Source of the DNA: an uncultured Lachnospiraceae bacterium
GTDB taxonomy: Bacteria; Bacillota; Clostridia; Lachnospirales; Lachnospiraceae
Reading direction: 5' to 3'
Length of the DNA stretch: 64,000 bases
Assembly: GCA_900315505.1 (NCBI GenBank)
Contig: OMZG01000007.1
Location: forward strand, 1-64,000
The translations under genes and the position numbers were made by a program. Below, piece by piece: positions 44,580 to 52,786 of the stretch. Within the stretch, counting starts at the first letter, position 1; every line of letters starts with the position of its first letter. The notes beneath the pieces are model-generated. The model searched no databases. It saw nothing but the letters and a program-made list of their open reading frames with translations, and was not told the DNA's origin.

Positions 44580-46016
44580 ATGGCAGACAAGAAGCTGGTG
44601 GAGGAGATCACCTCCCGTGACGAGGATTTTACACAGTGGTACACTGATGTGGTAAAGAAGGCCGAGCTGATGGAGTATTCGTCCATCAAGGGCTTCATGA
44701 TATACAAGCCGAATGGCTATGCTATCTGGGAAAATATCCAGAAGAAGGTGGATGCGATGTTCAAGGAGACAGGCGTTGAGAATGTATATCTGCCTGTCCT
44801 GATTCCTGAGAGCCTGCTCCAGAAGGAGAAGGACCATGTAGAGGGCTTCGCACCGGAGGTAGCATGGGTTACCGAGGGTGGCGGCAATCAGCTTCAGGAG
44901 AGACTCTGCGTCCGTCCTACATCAGAGACCCTGTTCTGCGAGCTTTTCAAAAATAACTGTCATACCTATAGAGACCTGCCAATGGTATATAATCAGTGGT
45001 GCTCAGTTGTCCGCTGGGAAAAGACGACCCGTCCCTTCCTCCGTTCATCAGAGTTCCTGTGGCAGGAAGGTCACACAATTCACGCTACTGCAGAAGAGGC
45101 TGAGGAGCGTACCATCCAGATGCTCAATGTCTATGCAGATTTCTGCGAGAAGGAGCTTGCAATCCCTGTGATCAAGGGTCAGAAGACCGATAAGGAAAAA
45201 TTCGCCGGCGCCGAGGCTACATACACCATCGAGACGATGATGCACGATGGAAAGTCACTCCAGTCAGGAACCTCGCACAACTTCGGTGATGGATTCGCAA
45301 AGGCATACGGTGTTCAGTACACAGGCAAGGATAATAAGCTCCATCCTGTATATCAGACTTCATGGGGTGTTTCTACGAGACTCATCGGAGCCATCATCAT
45401 GGTTCATGGCGATGATTCAGGTCTTGTGCTTCCGCCGCATATCGCTCCGACACAGGCCATGATCATTCCTATCCAGCAGCAGAAGGAAGGGGTTCTTGAG
45501 GCAGCTAATAAAATAAAGAATCAGCTCAGGGCAGCAGGCCTGTCTGTGAAGCTTGATGATTCTGATAAGAGACCTGGCTGGAAGTTCGCAGAGGAAGAGA
45601 TGCGTGGAATCCCTCTTCGTGTCGAGATCGGACCTAAGGATATAGAGAACGGTCAGTGCGTGATGGTACGCCGTGACAATAGAGAAAAGACTGTTGTAAA
45701 GCTCGGCGAGGCAGCCGACAAAGCAAAGGAGATCCTCGAAACAGAGCAGCAGGATATGTTCAATCGTGCGAAGGAATTCCGTGATTCTCATATTTATGAC
45801 GCTCACAACTACGACGAGTTCAAGGATCTCGTAGCCAACAAGCCTGGAATGATCCGCGGTATGTGGTGCGGCGACCAGGCCTGCGAGGAAAGGATCAAGG
45901 AAGAGACCACAGCCACCAGCCGCTGCATGCCATTCGACCAGGAGCAGATCTCCGGCACCTGCGTCTGCTGTGGCAAGCCAGCAAAGAAGCTTGTGATCTG
46001 GGGAAAAGCATACTAA
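44580..46016 (+). CDS. proS: Prolyl-tRNA synthetase, archaeal/eukaryotic-like class without editing domain
   Basis: 478 aa. Class II synthetase core with [12 protein letters not shown] (motif 2 region [22 protein letters not shown]) and the anticodon-binding domain ([11 protein letters not shown]). The bacterial INS editing insert between motifs 2 and 3 is absent. The C-terminal zinc-ribbon-like domain has Cys residues at WCGDQAC and CVCCGK and ends in Tyr, all marks of ProS type 3. Attaches proline to tRNA-Pro. Confidence 0.97.
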   Translation: MADKKLVEEITSRDEDFTQWYTDVVKKAELMEYSSIKGFMIYKPNGYAIWENIQKKVDAMFKETGVENVYLPVLIPESLLQKEKDHVEGFAPEVAWVTEGGGNQLQERLCVRPTSETLFCELFKNNCHTYRDLPMVYNQWCSVVRWEKTTRPFLRSSEFLWQEGHTIHATAEEAEERTIQMLNVYADFCEKELAIPVIKGQKTDKEKFAGAEATYTIETMMHDGKSLQSGTSHNFGDGFAKAYGVQYTGKDNKLHPVYQTSWGVSTRLIGAIIMVHGDDSGLVLPPHIAPTQAMIIPIQQQKEGVLEAANKIKNQLRAAGLSVKLDDSDKRPGWKFAEEEMRGIPLRVEIGPKDIENGQCVMVRRDNREKTVVKLGEAADKAKEILETEQQDMFNRAKEFRDSHIYDAHNYDEFKDLVANKPGMIRGMWCGDQACEERIKEETTATSRCMPFDQEQISGTCVCCGKPAKKLVIWGKAY

Positions 46017-46031
46017 TTGGAAATGTAAGAA

Positions 46032-46068
46032 GCACCGTCTGTATCAGCTACAGGCGGTGCTTTTCTTT
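46032..46068. terminator. Intrinsic terminator between convergent proS and cca
   Basis: 12-base arms (GCACCGTCTGTA / TACAGGCGGTGC, one wobble) around TCAGC, then TTTTCTTT on the plus strand. It ends one base before the cca stop, so it may also serve the minus strand. Confidence 0.9.
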
Positions 46069-46069
46069 A

Positions 46070-48661
46070 TCAGTCATTTGATGATGACAGTGAATTGACT
46101 ATTGAGTTGGCCAGGGTTGAAAGATAGTTTTCCTCAGCCTTGTCCTTTTCTGACTTCGAGGTAGAGGAGCTGCTGCCGGAATCCCTTGTGCCGGAGGTGG
46201 TTCCTGAAGAGGATGTGCTACCGGAGGATGTAGTGCCGCTGGAGGCCGTGCCGGAGGTGGTTCCTGAGGTCTTGCCAGAGACAGCGGATGATGAGCTCGA
46301 AGCGGATGATGAGCCGCCCTCCTTGCTGTCAGAAATATCGAGTGCTATAGTAGCGTTCTTTGAATTCACGACCAGGGTTCTGCTCCAGGTATCATATCCG
46401 TCAGCGACCACGGTAAGCGAATGATCACCATAGGCGACGGACATCTCCTTATTCTTCTTAACCTCTTTTCCATCGAGATATATTTTTGCGCCCTTGACGC
46501 CTATTTCAAAGGTCAGCCTGCATTTCTTCGGACCGCTTCCCTTCATGGAATCGAGGCTCAGATATGAATCGACGTTTTTCTTTATTTTTACCTTCTTTGT
46601 GCCACCCCAGCCATTATTGGCTATGGTGACATTGTATGTGCCGACAGGAAGGGCGATTGATTTGCCATCAGATACCTCCTCGATGTCGGTCGTTCCAATC
46701 TCTATCAGGCTGCCATCGAACAGCTTCGTATCGGTAAGCGTCAGGTATCCATGCCCGTTAGCTACAGCGACTGCAACTATTTCATTGTCATTTCCTACCA
46801 CGCGCAGCGTATCAGCTCCGGCTTCGATATTATCAATGTCTGTGATCGTATTTCCATCAAGAAAAAGCGCCGTGGACGGAAGATGATATCCGGTCCCGCC
46901 GATCTTCATCAACTCCTCGGATTCATCAAATGAATAGTCAGTCACATCATCACGCTCCCAGAGTGCATCGCTCTTCTGGACGGTGGTGAGGGTGCCGTAT
47001 CTGCCGCCTGCATCGAAGGTGATAGCCATGCCGGGCTGGAAATCATCGATTGATGCTGTATCACCGTACTTGTCGAGAAATTCGGTCAGGACGGTGTACG
47101 GATATCTGAATTCCTGATAGCTTACCACGTTCATGACCGTCAGCTTGTCGTTTTTCTTATCATTTTCCTCGATGATATAGACCTTGTCGAGGCCGGTCAC
47201 ATTTGTCGCATCACCGCTCGCATTGCCGGAAGCCACAGGAGTGCCGGGAGTCCGGTAGGATACATTTCCCTGCTGTGTCTGTGAGCATGAGGAGACAAGG
47301 AGCACCACAGCGAAAAGTCCGAGGAAAAGCTTCCCTGCCCTTGCGAGTCTGTCATATATATGTGCCTTCGGTATCAGATTCTCTCTCGTGTTCTGTGATG
47401 GATCGGTGAGCACATCATCAAGCATCTTATCTATTATTCTGCCCATCTGAGGCCCCTTGTTTATACCTTCATTTATCAGATCTCCGCCATTCACGGCGAG
47501 CTGCGATTTATCAGTGCATTTATCAAGATTTGCCCTGTAGAGCTGCTCGAATCTGTCTATATATCCGAGCTTTTCCTCACGCATATATTCGCTCTGGGCC
47601 AAGGTATCGGCACGCTTCAGCTCGAAAAGGTCATTGAAATCCAGATCCATTTCGTTCATGCAGCGCCTGACGGTGATGTCATTAAGCACCGGCCGCTCAT
47701 CATGATATCTGACGAGAATCCTGACCCTGTGGATCGTGTCATTGTCATACTTCAGTCTGCGGAGAATTTTTTCTGCCATGATATCAGACATCTGAGGATG
47801 TCCCTGGAAGTGGCTGTGCTCCTTCTTATCCGGGCGCTTCACCACAGGCTTCCCGATGTCATGAAGCATTGCCGCAAGCCGCATTACCTTGTCAGGACGG
47901 ACATTCTCCATCACGTGAATAGTGTGCCAGCCGACAGTGTACATGTGGTGCTTCGTATTCTGGTCGCAGATCATTGCCGCATCCCATTCCGGGAAAAATA
48001 CGGACGTAAGTCCGGTATCGAAGAGATCATACATCTTCTCCGGGTGGTCGGACGTGATGAGCTTCGTCAGCTCGACCTGAATTCTTTCAGCTGATACCTT
48101 ACTTAAATTACTTTTAAGCCTCGTGATGGCCCTGCGGGTATTTTCCTCTATGGAAAAGTCAAGCTTCGCGGCGAATCTTACCGCGCGCATCATACGGAGT
48201 GCATCTTCGGTAAAGCGCTCTCCGGGATCACCGACACAGCGGATGACCCTTCTCTCAAGATCCTCCTGTCCGCCATAGAGGTCCACAAGTCCGGTGCTGC
48301 CATTATACGCCATTGCATTGATCGTGAAATCACGGCGCTTCAGGTCCTCCTCGAGACTCTTCGTGAACGTGACCTCATCCGGATGCCTGCCGTCCTCGTA
48401 CTTTCCATCGATACGGTAGGTGGTGACCTCGAAGCTCTTCCCGTCCATGCGGACTGTCACAGTACCATGCTGGATGCCGGTATCTATTGTCTTTTGGAAA
48501 AGTGACTTCACCTGGGACGGCTCTGCGGAGGTGGTGATGTCCCAGTCATCAGGAGTGAGCCCGAGAAGAACATCACGCACGCAGCCGCCGACAGCGTAGG
48601 CCTCGAAACCGGCTGTCTCAAGGGTGTGTATTATTTTCTCTACTGGTTCTGGCAGCTGCAT
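46070..48661 (-). CDS. cca: CCA-adding tRNA nucleotidyltransferase fused in frame to a PEGA-domain lipoprotein-like region
   Basis: 863 aa, AAGGAGG before the ATG. Residues 1-435 are a complete class II CCA enzyme: GGCVRD, catalytic DXD in DDWDITTS, RRDFTINAMA, ERFTEDALRMMRAVRFAA, plus an HD motif (AAMLHDIGKP). It would normally end near NTRENL. Instead the frame continues into basic residues, a hydrophobic stretch (KLFLGLFAVVLLVSSC, lipobox Cys459), then an exported-looking part with beta-rich domains, a PEGA domain (about 700-780: GAKIYLDGKEV, YGDHSLTVVADGYDTW), a Ser/Thr/Gly tail (about 785-840) and a short end. Either a real membrane-tethered fusion, or two genes with a non-ATG internal start near residue 429. 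Confidence 0.85.
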   Translation of the reverse strand: MQLPEPVEKIIHTLETAGFEAYAVGGCVRDVLLGLTPDDWDITTSAEPSQVKSLFQKTIDTGIQHGTVTVRMDGKSFEVTTYRIDGKYEDGRHPDEVTFTKSLEEDLKRRDFTINAMAYNGSTGLVDLYGGQEDLERRVIRCVGDPGERFTEDALRMMRAVRFAAKLDFSIEENTRRAITRLKSNLSKVSAERIQVELTKLITSDHPEKMYDLFDTGLTSVFFPEWDAAMICDQNTKHHMYTVGWHTIHVMENVRPDKVMRLAAMLHDIGKPVVKRPDKKEHSHFQGHPQMSDIMAEKILRRLKYDNDTIHRVRILVRYHDERPVLNDITVRRCMNEMDLDFNDLFELKRADTLAQSEYMREEKLGYIDRFEQLYRANLDKCTDKSQLAVNGGDLINEGINKGPQMGRIIDKMLDDVLTDPSQNTRENLIPKAHIYDRLARAGKLFLGLFAVVLLVSSCSQTQQGNVSYRTPGTPVASGNASGDATNVTGLDKVYIIEENDKKNDKLTVMNVVSYQEFRYPYTVLTEFLDKYGDTASIDDFQPGMAITFDAGGRYGTLTTVQKSDALWERDDVTDYSFDESEELMKIGGTGYHLPSTALFLDGNTITDIDNIEAGADTLRVVGNDNEIVAVAVANGHGYLTLTDTKLFDGSLIEIGTTDIEEVSDGKSIALPVGTYNVTIANNGWGGTKKVKIKKNVDSYLSLDSMKGSGPKKCRLTFEIGVKGAKIYLDGKEVKKNKEMSVAYGDHSLTVVADGYDTWSRTLVVNSKNATIALDISDSKEGGSSSASSSSSAVSGKTSGTTSGTASSGTTSSGSTSSSGTTSGTRDSGSSSSTSKSEKDKAEENYLSTLANSIVNSLSSSND

Positions 48662-48746
48662 ATATACCTCCTTATGATTTGTACTATTTTAGCACATAAG
48701 ACCTTTTTTGTGGGAAAAAGTTGTGGCACATCCACCGCAAATCGTA

Positions 48747-48752
48747 TATAAT
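48747..48752 (+). promoter_or_regulatory. -10 box of pgcA
   Basis: Perfect TATAAT; the -35 17-18 bases upstream is weak (GTGGCA/TGGCAC). AAGGAGG at 48782-48788 is the SD. Confidence 0.5.
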
Positions 48753-48793
48753 AGGGGGCAGGAAATAAGGCAGCTTACTGATAAGGAGGATAC

Positions 48794-50527
48794 ATGGGTT
48801 ACAAAGAGACATATGAAGCATGGCTTTCAGATCCATACTTCGATGATGAGACCAAGGCAGAGCTTAGAGGAATAGCAGGCAATTATAAGGAGATAGAGGA
48901 CAGATTCTACAAGGATCTGGAGTTCGGTACAGCCGGTCTTCGCGGAGTTATCGGAGCAGGAACGAACAGGATGAATGTTTACACTGTCCGCCGTGCTACG
49001 CAGGGACTTGCAGACTATATCAATAAGGTAGGCGGAGCAGACAGAGGTGTTGCAATCTCATACGACTGTCGCCACATGTCACCGGAATTCGCAGATGAAG
49101 CAGCAGAGTGTCTTGCAGCCAATGGCATCAAGGCTTATGTATTCGAGTCACTCAGACCTACGCCGGTTCTCTCGTACGCAGTCAGATATCTGCACTGTAT
49201 AGCCGGTATCAATATCACAGCCAGCCACAATCCGGCCGAGTACAATGGATACAAGGTATATTGGGAGGACGGAGCACAGATCACTCCTCCACACGATACC
49301 GGGATCATGGACTGCGTCAAGGCTGTCCAGATCGACAAGGCGAAGACGATCACCAGACAGGAGGCCATTGAGAAGGGCCTGTATCAGGTCATCGGCAAGG
49401 ATATTGATGATCCGTATATCGCAGAGCTGAAGAAGCTCGTCATCCATCAGGATGCTATCAATGAAGTAGGCAGGGACATCACGATAGTCTACACTCCGCT
49501 TCATGGCACAGGTAATATCCCTGTCCGCAGAGTCCTGAAGGAGCTCGGCTTCACGAATGTATATGTAGTACCGCAGCAGGAGAAGCCGGACGGAGACTTC
49601 CCTACCGTATCATACCCGAATCCTGAGGCAAAGGAGGCATTCGCCCTTGCTCTCGCTCTTGGAAAGGAAAAGAACGCAGACCTCGTGCTCGCCACAGATC
49701 CTGACGCCGACAGACTTGGCGTGTATGTGAAGGACAAGCAGGGTGAGTATCACTGCCTCACAGGAAATATGAGTGGCTGCCTGATCGGAAACTATGTGAT
49801 CGGACAGAGAAAGGCCAGAGACGGGAAGCTTCCTGAGGACGGTGCTTTTATCAAGTCAATAGTTACCACGAATCTCGCAGATGCTATCGCTAAGGATTAT
49901 GGCATCCAGCTGATCGAGGTGCTTACCGGATTCAAGTATATCGGTGGCAAGATCCTCGAGTTCGAGAAGACAGGTCATGGCACATACCTCTTCGGAATGG
50001 AAGAGAGCTATGGCTGTCTGACAGGAACCTATGCCCGCGACAAGGATGCAGTTGACGCATCGATGACTCTCTGCGAGGCAGCAGCCTATTATAAGACTCA
50101 GGGCTGGACGCTCTGGGATGCAATGCTCGATCTCTATGAGAGACTCGGATATTACCAGGACGCAGTAAGCGCCATTACCCTTGCCGGCAAGGAGGGCATC
50201 GAGAAGATCGGATCCATCATGACTCATCTCCGTGCTAATCCTATCAAGGAGATCGGCGGTCACAAGGTAGTGAAGATCAGGGATTATGATAAGGATACGA
50301 TCACAGATCTTGCCACAGGCGATGTGACACCTACAGGCCTTCCGAAGTCAAATGTGCTCTACTATGAGCTGACGGATGATGCATGGATCTGTGTACGTCC
50401 TTCAGGAACCGAGCCGAAGATCAAGTTCTATTATGGAATCAAGGGTTCAGGCTTCGCCGATGCAGATAAGAAGTCTGCCACGATGAAGAAGGCGCTTGAT
50501 GATCTTGCAGATGAGCTTACGAAATAA
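48794..50527 (+). CDS. pgcA: Alpha-phosphoglucomutase
   Basis: 577 aa. Full alpha-D-phosphohexomutase layout: FGTAGLRGVIGAG at the start, phosphoserine loop TASHNPAEYNGYKVYW, metal loop ATDPDADRLG, sugar loop GMEESYG, phosphate-binding RPSGTEPKIKFY. Size and sequence order match B. subtilis PgcA. Converts glucose-1-phosphate and glucose-6-phosphate, linking maltodextrin breakdown (MalQ, GH13) with nucleotide-sugar supply for surface glycans. Monocistronic with strong terminator. Confidence 0.95.
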   Translation: MGYKETYEAWLSDPYFDDETKAELRGIAGNYKEIEDRFYKDLEFGTAGLRGVIGAGTNRMNVYTVRRATQGLADYINKVGGADRGVAISYDCRHMSPEFADEAAECLAANGIKAYVFESLRPTPVLSYAVRYLHCIAGINITASHNPAEYNGYKVYWEDGAQITPPHDTGIMDCVKAVQIDKAKTITRQEAIEKGLYQVIGKDIDDPYIAELKKLVIHQDAINEVGRDITIVYTPLHGTGNIPVRRVLKELGFTNVYVVPQQEKPDGDFPTVSYPNPEAKEAFALALALGKEKNADLVLATDPDADRLGVYVKDKQGEYHCLTGNMSGCLIGNYVIGQRKARDGKLPEDGAFIKSIVTTNLADAIAKDYGIQLIEVLTGFKYIGGKILEFEKTGHGTYLFGMEESYGCLTGTYARDKDAVDASMTLCEAAAYYKTQGWTLWDAMLDLYERLGYYQDAVSAITLAGKEGIEKIGSIMTHLRANPIKEIGGHKVVKIRDYDKDTITDLATGDVTPTGLPKSNVLYYELTDDAWICVRPSGTEPKIKFYYGIKGSGFADADKKSATMKKALDDLADELTK

Positions 50528-50572
50528 TTCTTAACATTTGCAACATTACTATAAGTCAGAATGTAACAAGAA

Positions 50573-50605
50573 TCCCCGAAACATAGCGTTTTCGGGGACT
50601 TTTTT
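50573..50605 (+). terminator. Intrinsic terminator of pgcA
   Basis: TCCCCGAAA / TTTCGGGGA arms with an 8-base loop, followed by CTTTTTT. Confidence 0.92.
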
Positions 50606-50616
50606 GTTAAAAAGTA

Positions 50617-50645
50617 TTGACATTTCAGTAAAAAAAGCTTATAAA
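50617..50645 (+). promoter_or_regulatory. Promoter of the HU gene
   Basis: TTGACA (50617-50622), 17-base spacer, TATAAA (50640-50645). The transcript has a leader of about 70 bases before GGAGG and the ATG. Confidence 0.85.
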
Positions 50646-50719
50646 TGAAAGTGCAGGAAATGAAAGGGAAATCCTGCATAGTCAAAATAATCGTATAGAA
50701 ATACGAGGAGGAAATTCAA

Positions 50720-50995
50720 ATGAACAAGACAGAACTTGTAGCAGCACTTGCCGAGAAGGCAGAGGTATCAAAGAAGGACGCAGAGCTTGTACTCCATGCT
50801 TTCACAGACACAGTTACTGAGGAGCTCGCTAAGGGTGAGAAGGTCCAGCTTGTTGGCTTCGGTACATTCGAGGTTTCAGAGAGAGCTGCCCGCACAGGCC
50901 GCAACCCACAGACAGGCAAGACAATGAAGATCAAGGCTTCAAAGGCTCCTAAGTTCAAGGCTGGAAAGGCTCTTAAGGACGCTGTAAACAAGTAA
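50720..50995 (+). CDS. hup: DNA-binding protein HU
   Basis: 91 aa. [28 protein letters not shown], the conserved [11 protein letters not shown] and the beta-arm [12 protein letters not shown] with its DNA-intercalating proline. The nucleoid-associated HU dimer bends DNA. Strong promoter, GGAGG SD and terminator fit abundant expression. Confidence 0.97.
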   Translation: MNKTELVAALAEKAEVSKKDAELVLHAFTDTVTEELAKGEKVQLVGFGTFEVSERAARTGRNPQTGKTMKIKASKAPKFKAGKALKDAVNK

Positions 50996-51028
50996 TTGAA
51001 TAGTATAGAAGTAACTAAAAAAATTTAA

Positions 51029-51058
51029 GGAGCGGCCATTACGGTCGTTCCTTTTTTT
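51029..51058 (+). terminator. Intrinsic terminator of hup
   Basis: GGAGCGGCC / GGTCGTTCC arms with two wobbles, loop ATTAC, then seven T residues. Confidence 0.9.
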
Positions 51059-51071
51059 AGCAGTAAATATA

Positions 51072-51278
51072 TCAGAAGAAGTGACGAAGCTTTACTCGTA
51101 ACCCCTTGCAATAAGGACATGATTCTCTGTGACGTTTCTGGAACATCAGACGTCTTGCAGGTGTCATACGGTAATGATGCCCTTTTGAACATTTCCACCA
51201 TACAACGATGGTTGAGATGTCGCTTATATCTCTAGGGGTAAATGTATTGCATAACGATATACAAAATGCTATAATCAT
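51072..51278 (-). CDS. Small zinc-ribbon (DUF4379-like) protein or fragment
   Basis: 68 aa maximum. The core VVWWKCSKGHHY and SCPYCKG gives CX2GH...CX2C, as in the 'probable zinc-ribbon' family PF14311, where units of this kind occur in tandem in larger nuclease-like proteins. The only ATG (51278) has no SD and overlaps the relB promoter on the other strand, so it may be a leftover single repeat. Kept because the Cys and Trp pattern is intact. Confidence 0.4.
   Translation of the reverse strand: MIIAFCISLCNTFTPRDISDISTIVVWWKCSKGHHYRMTPARRLMFQKRHRESCPYCKGLRVKLRHFF
51247..51275 (+). promoter_or_regulatory. Promoter of the relBE pair
   Basis: TTGCAT (51247-51252), 17-base spacer, TATAAT (51270-51275). 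AAAGGCGG at 51287-51294 is the SD. Confidence 0.8.
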
Positions 51279-51301
51279 TACTATAGAAAGGCGGTGTTCT
51301 T

Positions 51302-51613
51302 ATGGCATCAAGGAGTGCAAATGTAGTAGCAAGAGTTGAACCGGATATAAAGCAGAAAGCGGAAGGGATCCTTGCAAGGCTTGGAATATCAGAATCTACT
51401 GGGATAAATATGTTCTATAGGGAGATAATCCTCTACAACGGGCTTCCGTTCCGTCCGTCAATACCGACTGCCCCAAAAGCTCTTGATGAGATGACAGCAG
51501 CAGAATTTGATGCGAAGATGACACGTGCCCTCGGACAGTCAGATCGTGGTGAAGGGACTCCGTCAGATGAGTTCTTTGACCAGCTCAGACAGGAGATAAA
51601 AGGCAATGTCTGA
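51302..51613 (+). CDS. RelB/DinJ-family antitoxin
   Basis: 103 aa. N-terminal ribbon-helix-helix (ANVVARVEPDIKQKAEGILARLGISESTGINMFYREIILYNGLPF) is the DinJ signature; the C-terminal tail (about 75-103) binds the toxin. Probably autorepresses the operon together with the toxin. Overlaps the toxin gene by 8 bases. Confidence 0.93.
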   Translation: MASRSANVVARVEPDIKQKAEGILARLGISESTGINMFYREIILYNGLPFRPSIPTAPKALDEMTAAEFDAKMTRALGQSDRGEGTPSDEFFDQLRQEIKGNV

Positions 51614-51947
51614 TACAGTCGAGACTTACGATACGGTCATACTTCCAGAAGCAAAGGATGATATGCGTGAGATTGCGCTGTATATCACAAGGCAGTTCTC
51701 TGCTCCTGATACAGCTCTGGAACTGATTGATGACATACAGGATACAGTCAATTCTCTCAGGGAGAATCCATACCGCATACTGCCTGTTCCTGAGCAGCCA
51801 TGGCATGACCGGGGCGTGCGGCGTACGCTTGTAAAGAACTACTATGTATATTTCATCATAAGGGAAGAGCGTAAGACTGTCGAAGTAACAGCTATCATCT
51901 ATGCCGGCAGAGACCAGGCTAAGCAGATGACTGAGAGGCTGATGTGA
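51606..51947 (+). CDS. RelE/ParE-superfamily toxin
   Basis: 113 aa. LPEAKDDMREIALYITRQFSAPDTALELIDDIQDTVNSLRENPYR, GVRRTLVKNYYVYFIIREERKTVEVTAIIYAGRD: the full RelE/ParE fold, with the basic strand residues needed for mRNA or gyrase targeting (R/K in RRTLVKNYY). Whether it cleaves mRNA on ribosomes or poisons gyrase cannot be told. Intact, unlike the decayed module at 35157. Confidence 0.9.
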   Translation: MSDTVETYDTVILPEAKDDMREIALYITRQFSAPDTALELIDDIQDTVNSLRENPYRILPVPEQPWHDRGVRRTLVKNYYVYFIIREERKTVEVTAIIYAGRDQAKQMTERLM

Positions 51948-51985
51948 AGAAAATGTACATTATCCCCATCTCATCCAGTGGCATA

Positions 51986-52074
51986 TTGACATTTACTTCA
52001 TGCATGATAATATAAAATGCAAAGAGGAGTCCGATCCACTGCTGTATAGCGGATGACCGAGGGCTCTTTCTTTT
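51986..52074 (+). other. Promoter followed at once by a terminator-like leader hairpin before rqcP
   Basis: TTGACA (51986-51991) with TAATAT 16 bases on (52008-52013), or TATAAA after 19. The expected start lies near 52020, where AAAGAG (52021-52026) pairs with CTCTTT (52064-52069), enclosing ATCC/GGAT and GCT/AGC stems, followed by TTTCTTTT. This could be an attenuator of rqcP, a small RNA of about 55 nt, or the relBE terminator that happens to lie near a promoter. Confidence 0.5.
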
Positions 52075-52099
52075 ATAGCAGAACGAAGGGATAGATTAT

Positions 52100-52363
52100 A
52101 TGTCAGAAGAAAAAGATGAAGGCATGAGACTCGACAAATTCCTCAAAGTCTCAAGGCTGATAAAAAGAAGAACAGTAGCGGCCGAGGCTGCTGACGCGGG
52201 GAGAATAACAGTCAATGACAAGGTGGCAAAGGCATCGACAAAGGTGCATTCAGGAGATGTCATAGAGATAGCTTTCGGCAACAAGACCGTGAAGGCACGC
52301 GTCAAGACAATTCTCCAGAGCACGAAAAAAGAAGATGTCGCAGAGATGTACGAGTATTTGTAA
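52100..52363 (+). CDS. rqcP: RNA-binding S4-domain protein of the RqcP/Hsp15 type
   Basis: 87 aa, almost entirely one S4 domain: MRLDKFLKVSRLIKRRTVAAEAADAGRITVNDKVAKASTKVHSGDVIEI. In Bacillus RqcP joins RqcH on 50S subunits to extend nascent chains with alanine tails during ribosome quality control. It leads a gene run with ftsB/divIC, tilS, hpt and ftsH, the order seen around yabO-divIC-tilS-hpt-ftsH in Firmicutes. Confidence 0.88.
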   Translation: MSEEKDEGMRLDKFLKVSRLIKRRTVAAEAADAGRITVNDKVAKASTKVHSGDVIEIAFGNKTVKARVKTILQSTKKEDVAEMYEYL

Positions 52364-52394
52364 ATATTCTGTGAAGAATCCCCATATTTAGTGC

Positions 52395-52423
52395 TTGCAA
52401 ACGGTCAGAATCAGCCTTATAAT
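52395..52423 (+). promoter_or_regulatory. Promoter of the ftsB/divIC-tilS-hpt-ftsH operon
   Basis: TTGCAA (52395-52400), 17-base spacer, TATAAT (52418-52423). Confidence 0.8.
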
Positions 52424-52467
52424 AAAAGTTATCTAACAATAGATGTCTGAAGGACAAAGGCGGATTA

Positions 52468-52785
52468 ATGACAGCAGTACAGGGAACGAACAGCAGACGG
52501 CAGATGGCCAGGAAGAATCGCAGGACTATCAAGACTCTTGCGCTTATTCTGTTTGCTGTGATTCTCGGATCACTCCTGTTCCAGCTGCATAGTCTGTATG
52601 GCAAGTACAGCTCATACAGGCAGAGAGAGGCGACCGTGAAGGAACAGATCGCCCAGCAGAAGGAGAAGCAGCAGGATCTCAAGGATTACGAGAAATATAC
52701 AAAGACAAAGGAATACACAGAGAGCACAGCCCGCTCGAAGCTGGGACTGCTCTATGATAACGAGAAGATCTTCAAGGAAAAGTAA
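52468..52785 (+). CDS. Septum formation initiator, FtsB/DivIC family
   Basis: 105 aa. Short basic cytoplasmic start, one membrane helix (about 23-43, LALILFAVILGSLLFQL), then an extracytoplasmic coiled coil (REATVKEQIAQQKEKQQDLKDYEKYTKTKEY) and the conserved end ARSKLGLLYDNEKIF. It forms a division complex with FtsL/DivIB. Position between rqcP and tilS is classical for divIC. Confidence 0.92.
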   Translation: MTAVQGTNSRRQMARKNRRTIKTLALILFAVILGSLLFQLHSLYGKYSSYRQREATVKEQIAQQKEKQQDLKDYEKYTKTKEYTESTARSKLGLLYDNEKIFKEK

Positions 52786-52786
52786 A

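Noticed and set aside
46170-46300. Tandem repeat array or CRISPR-like pattern
   Set aside because: The repetitive DNA only encodes the Ser/Thr/Gly tail of the CCA-PEGA protein; units are irregular and there are no spacers.
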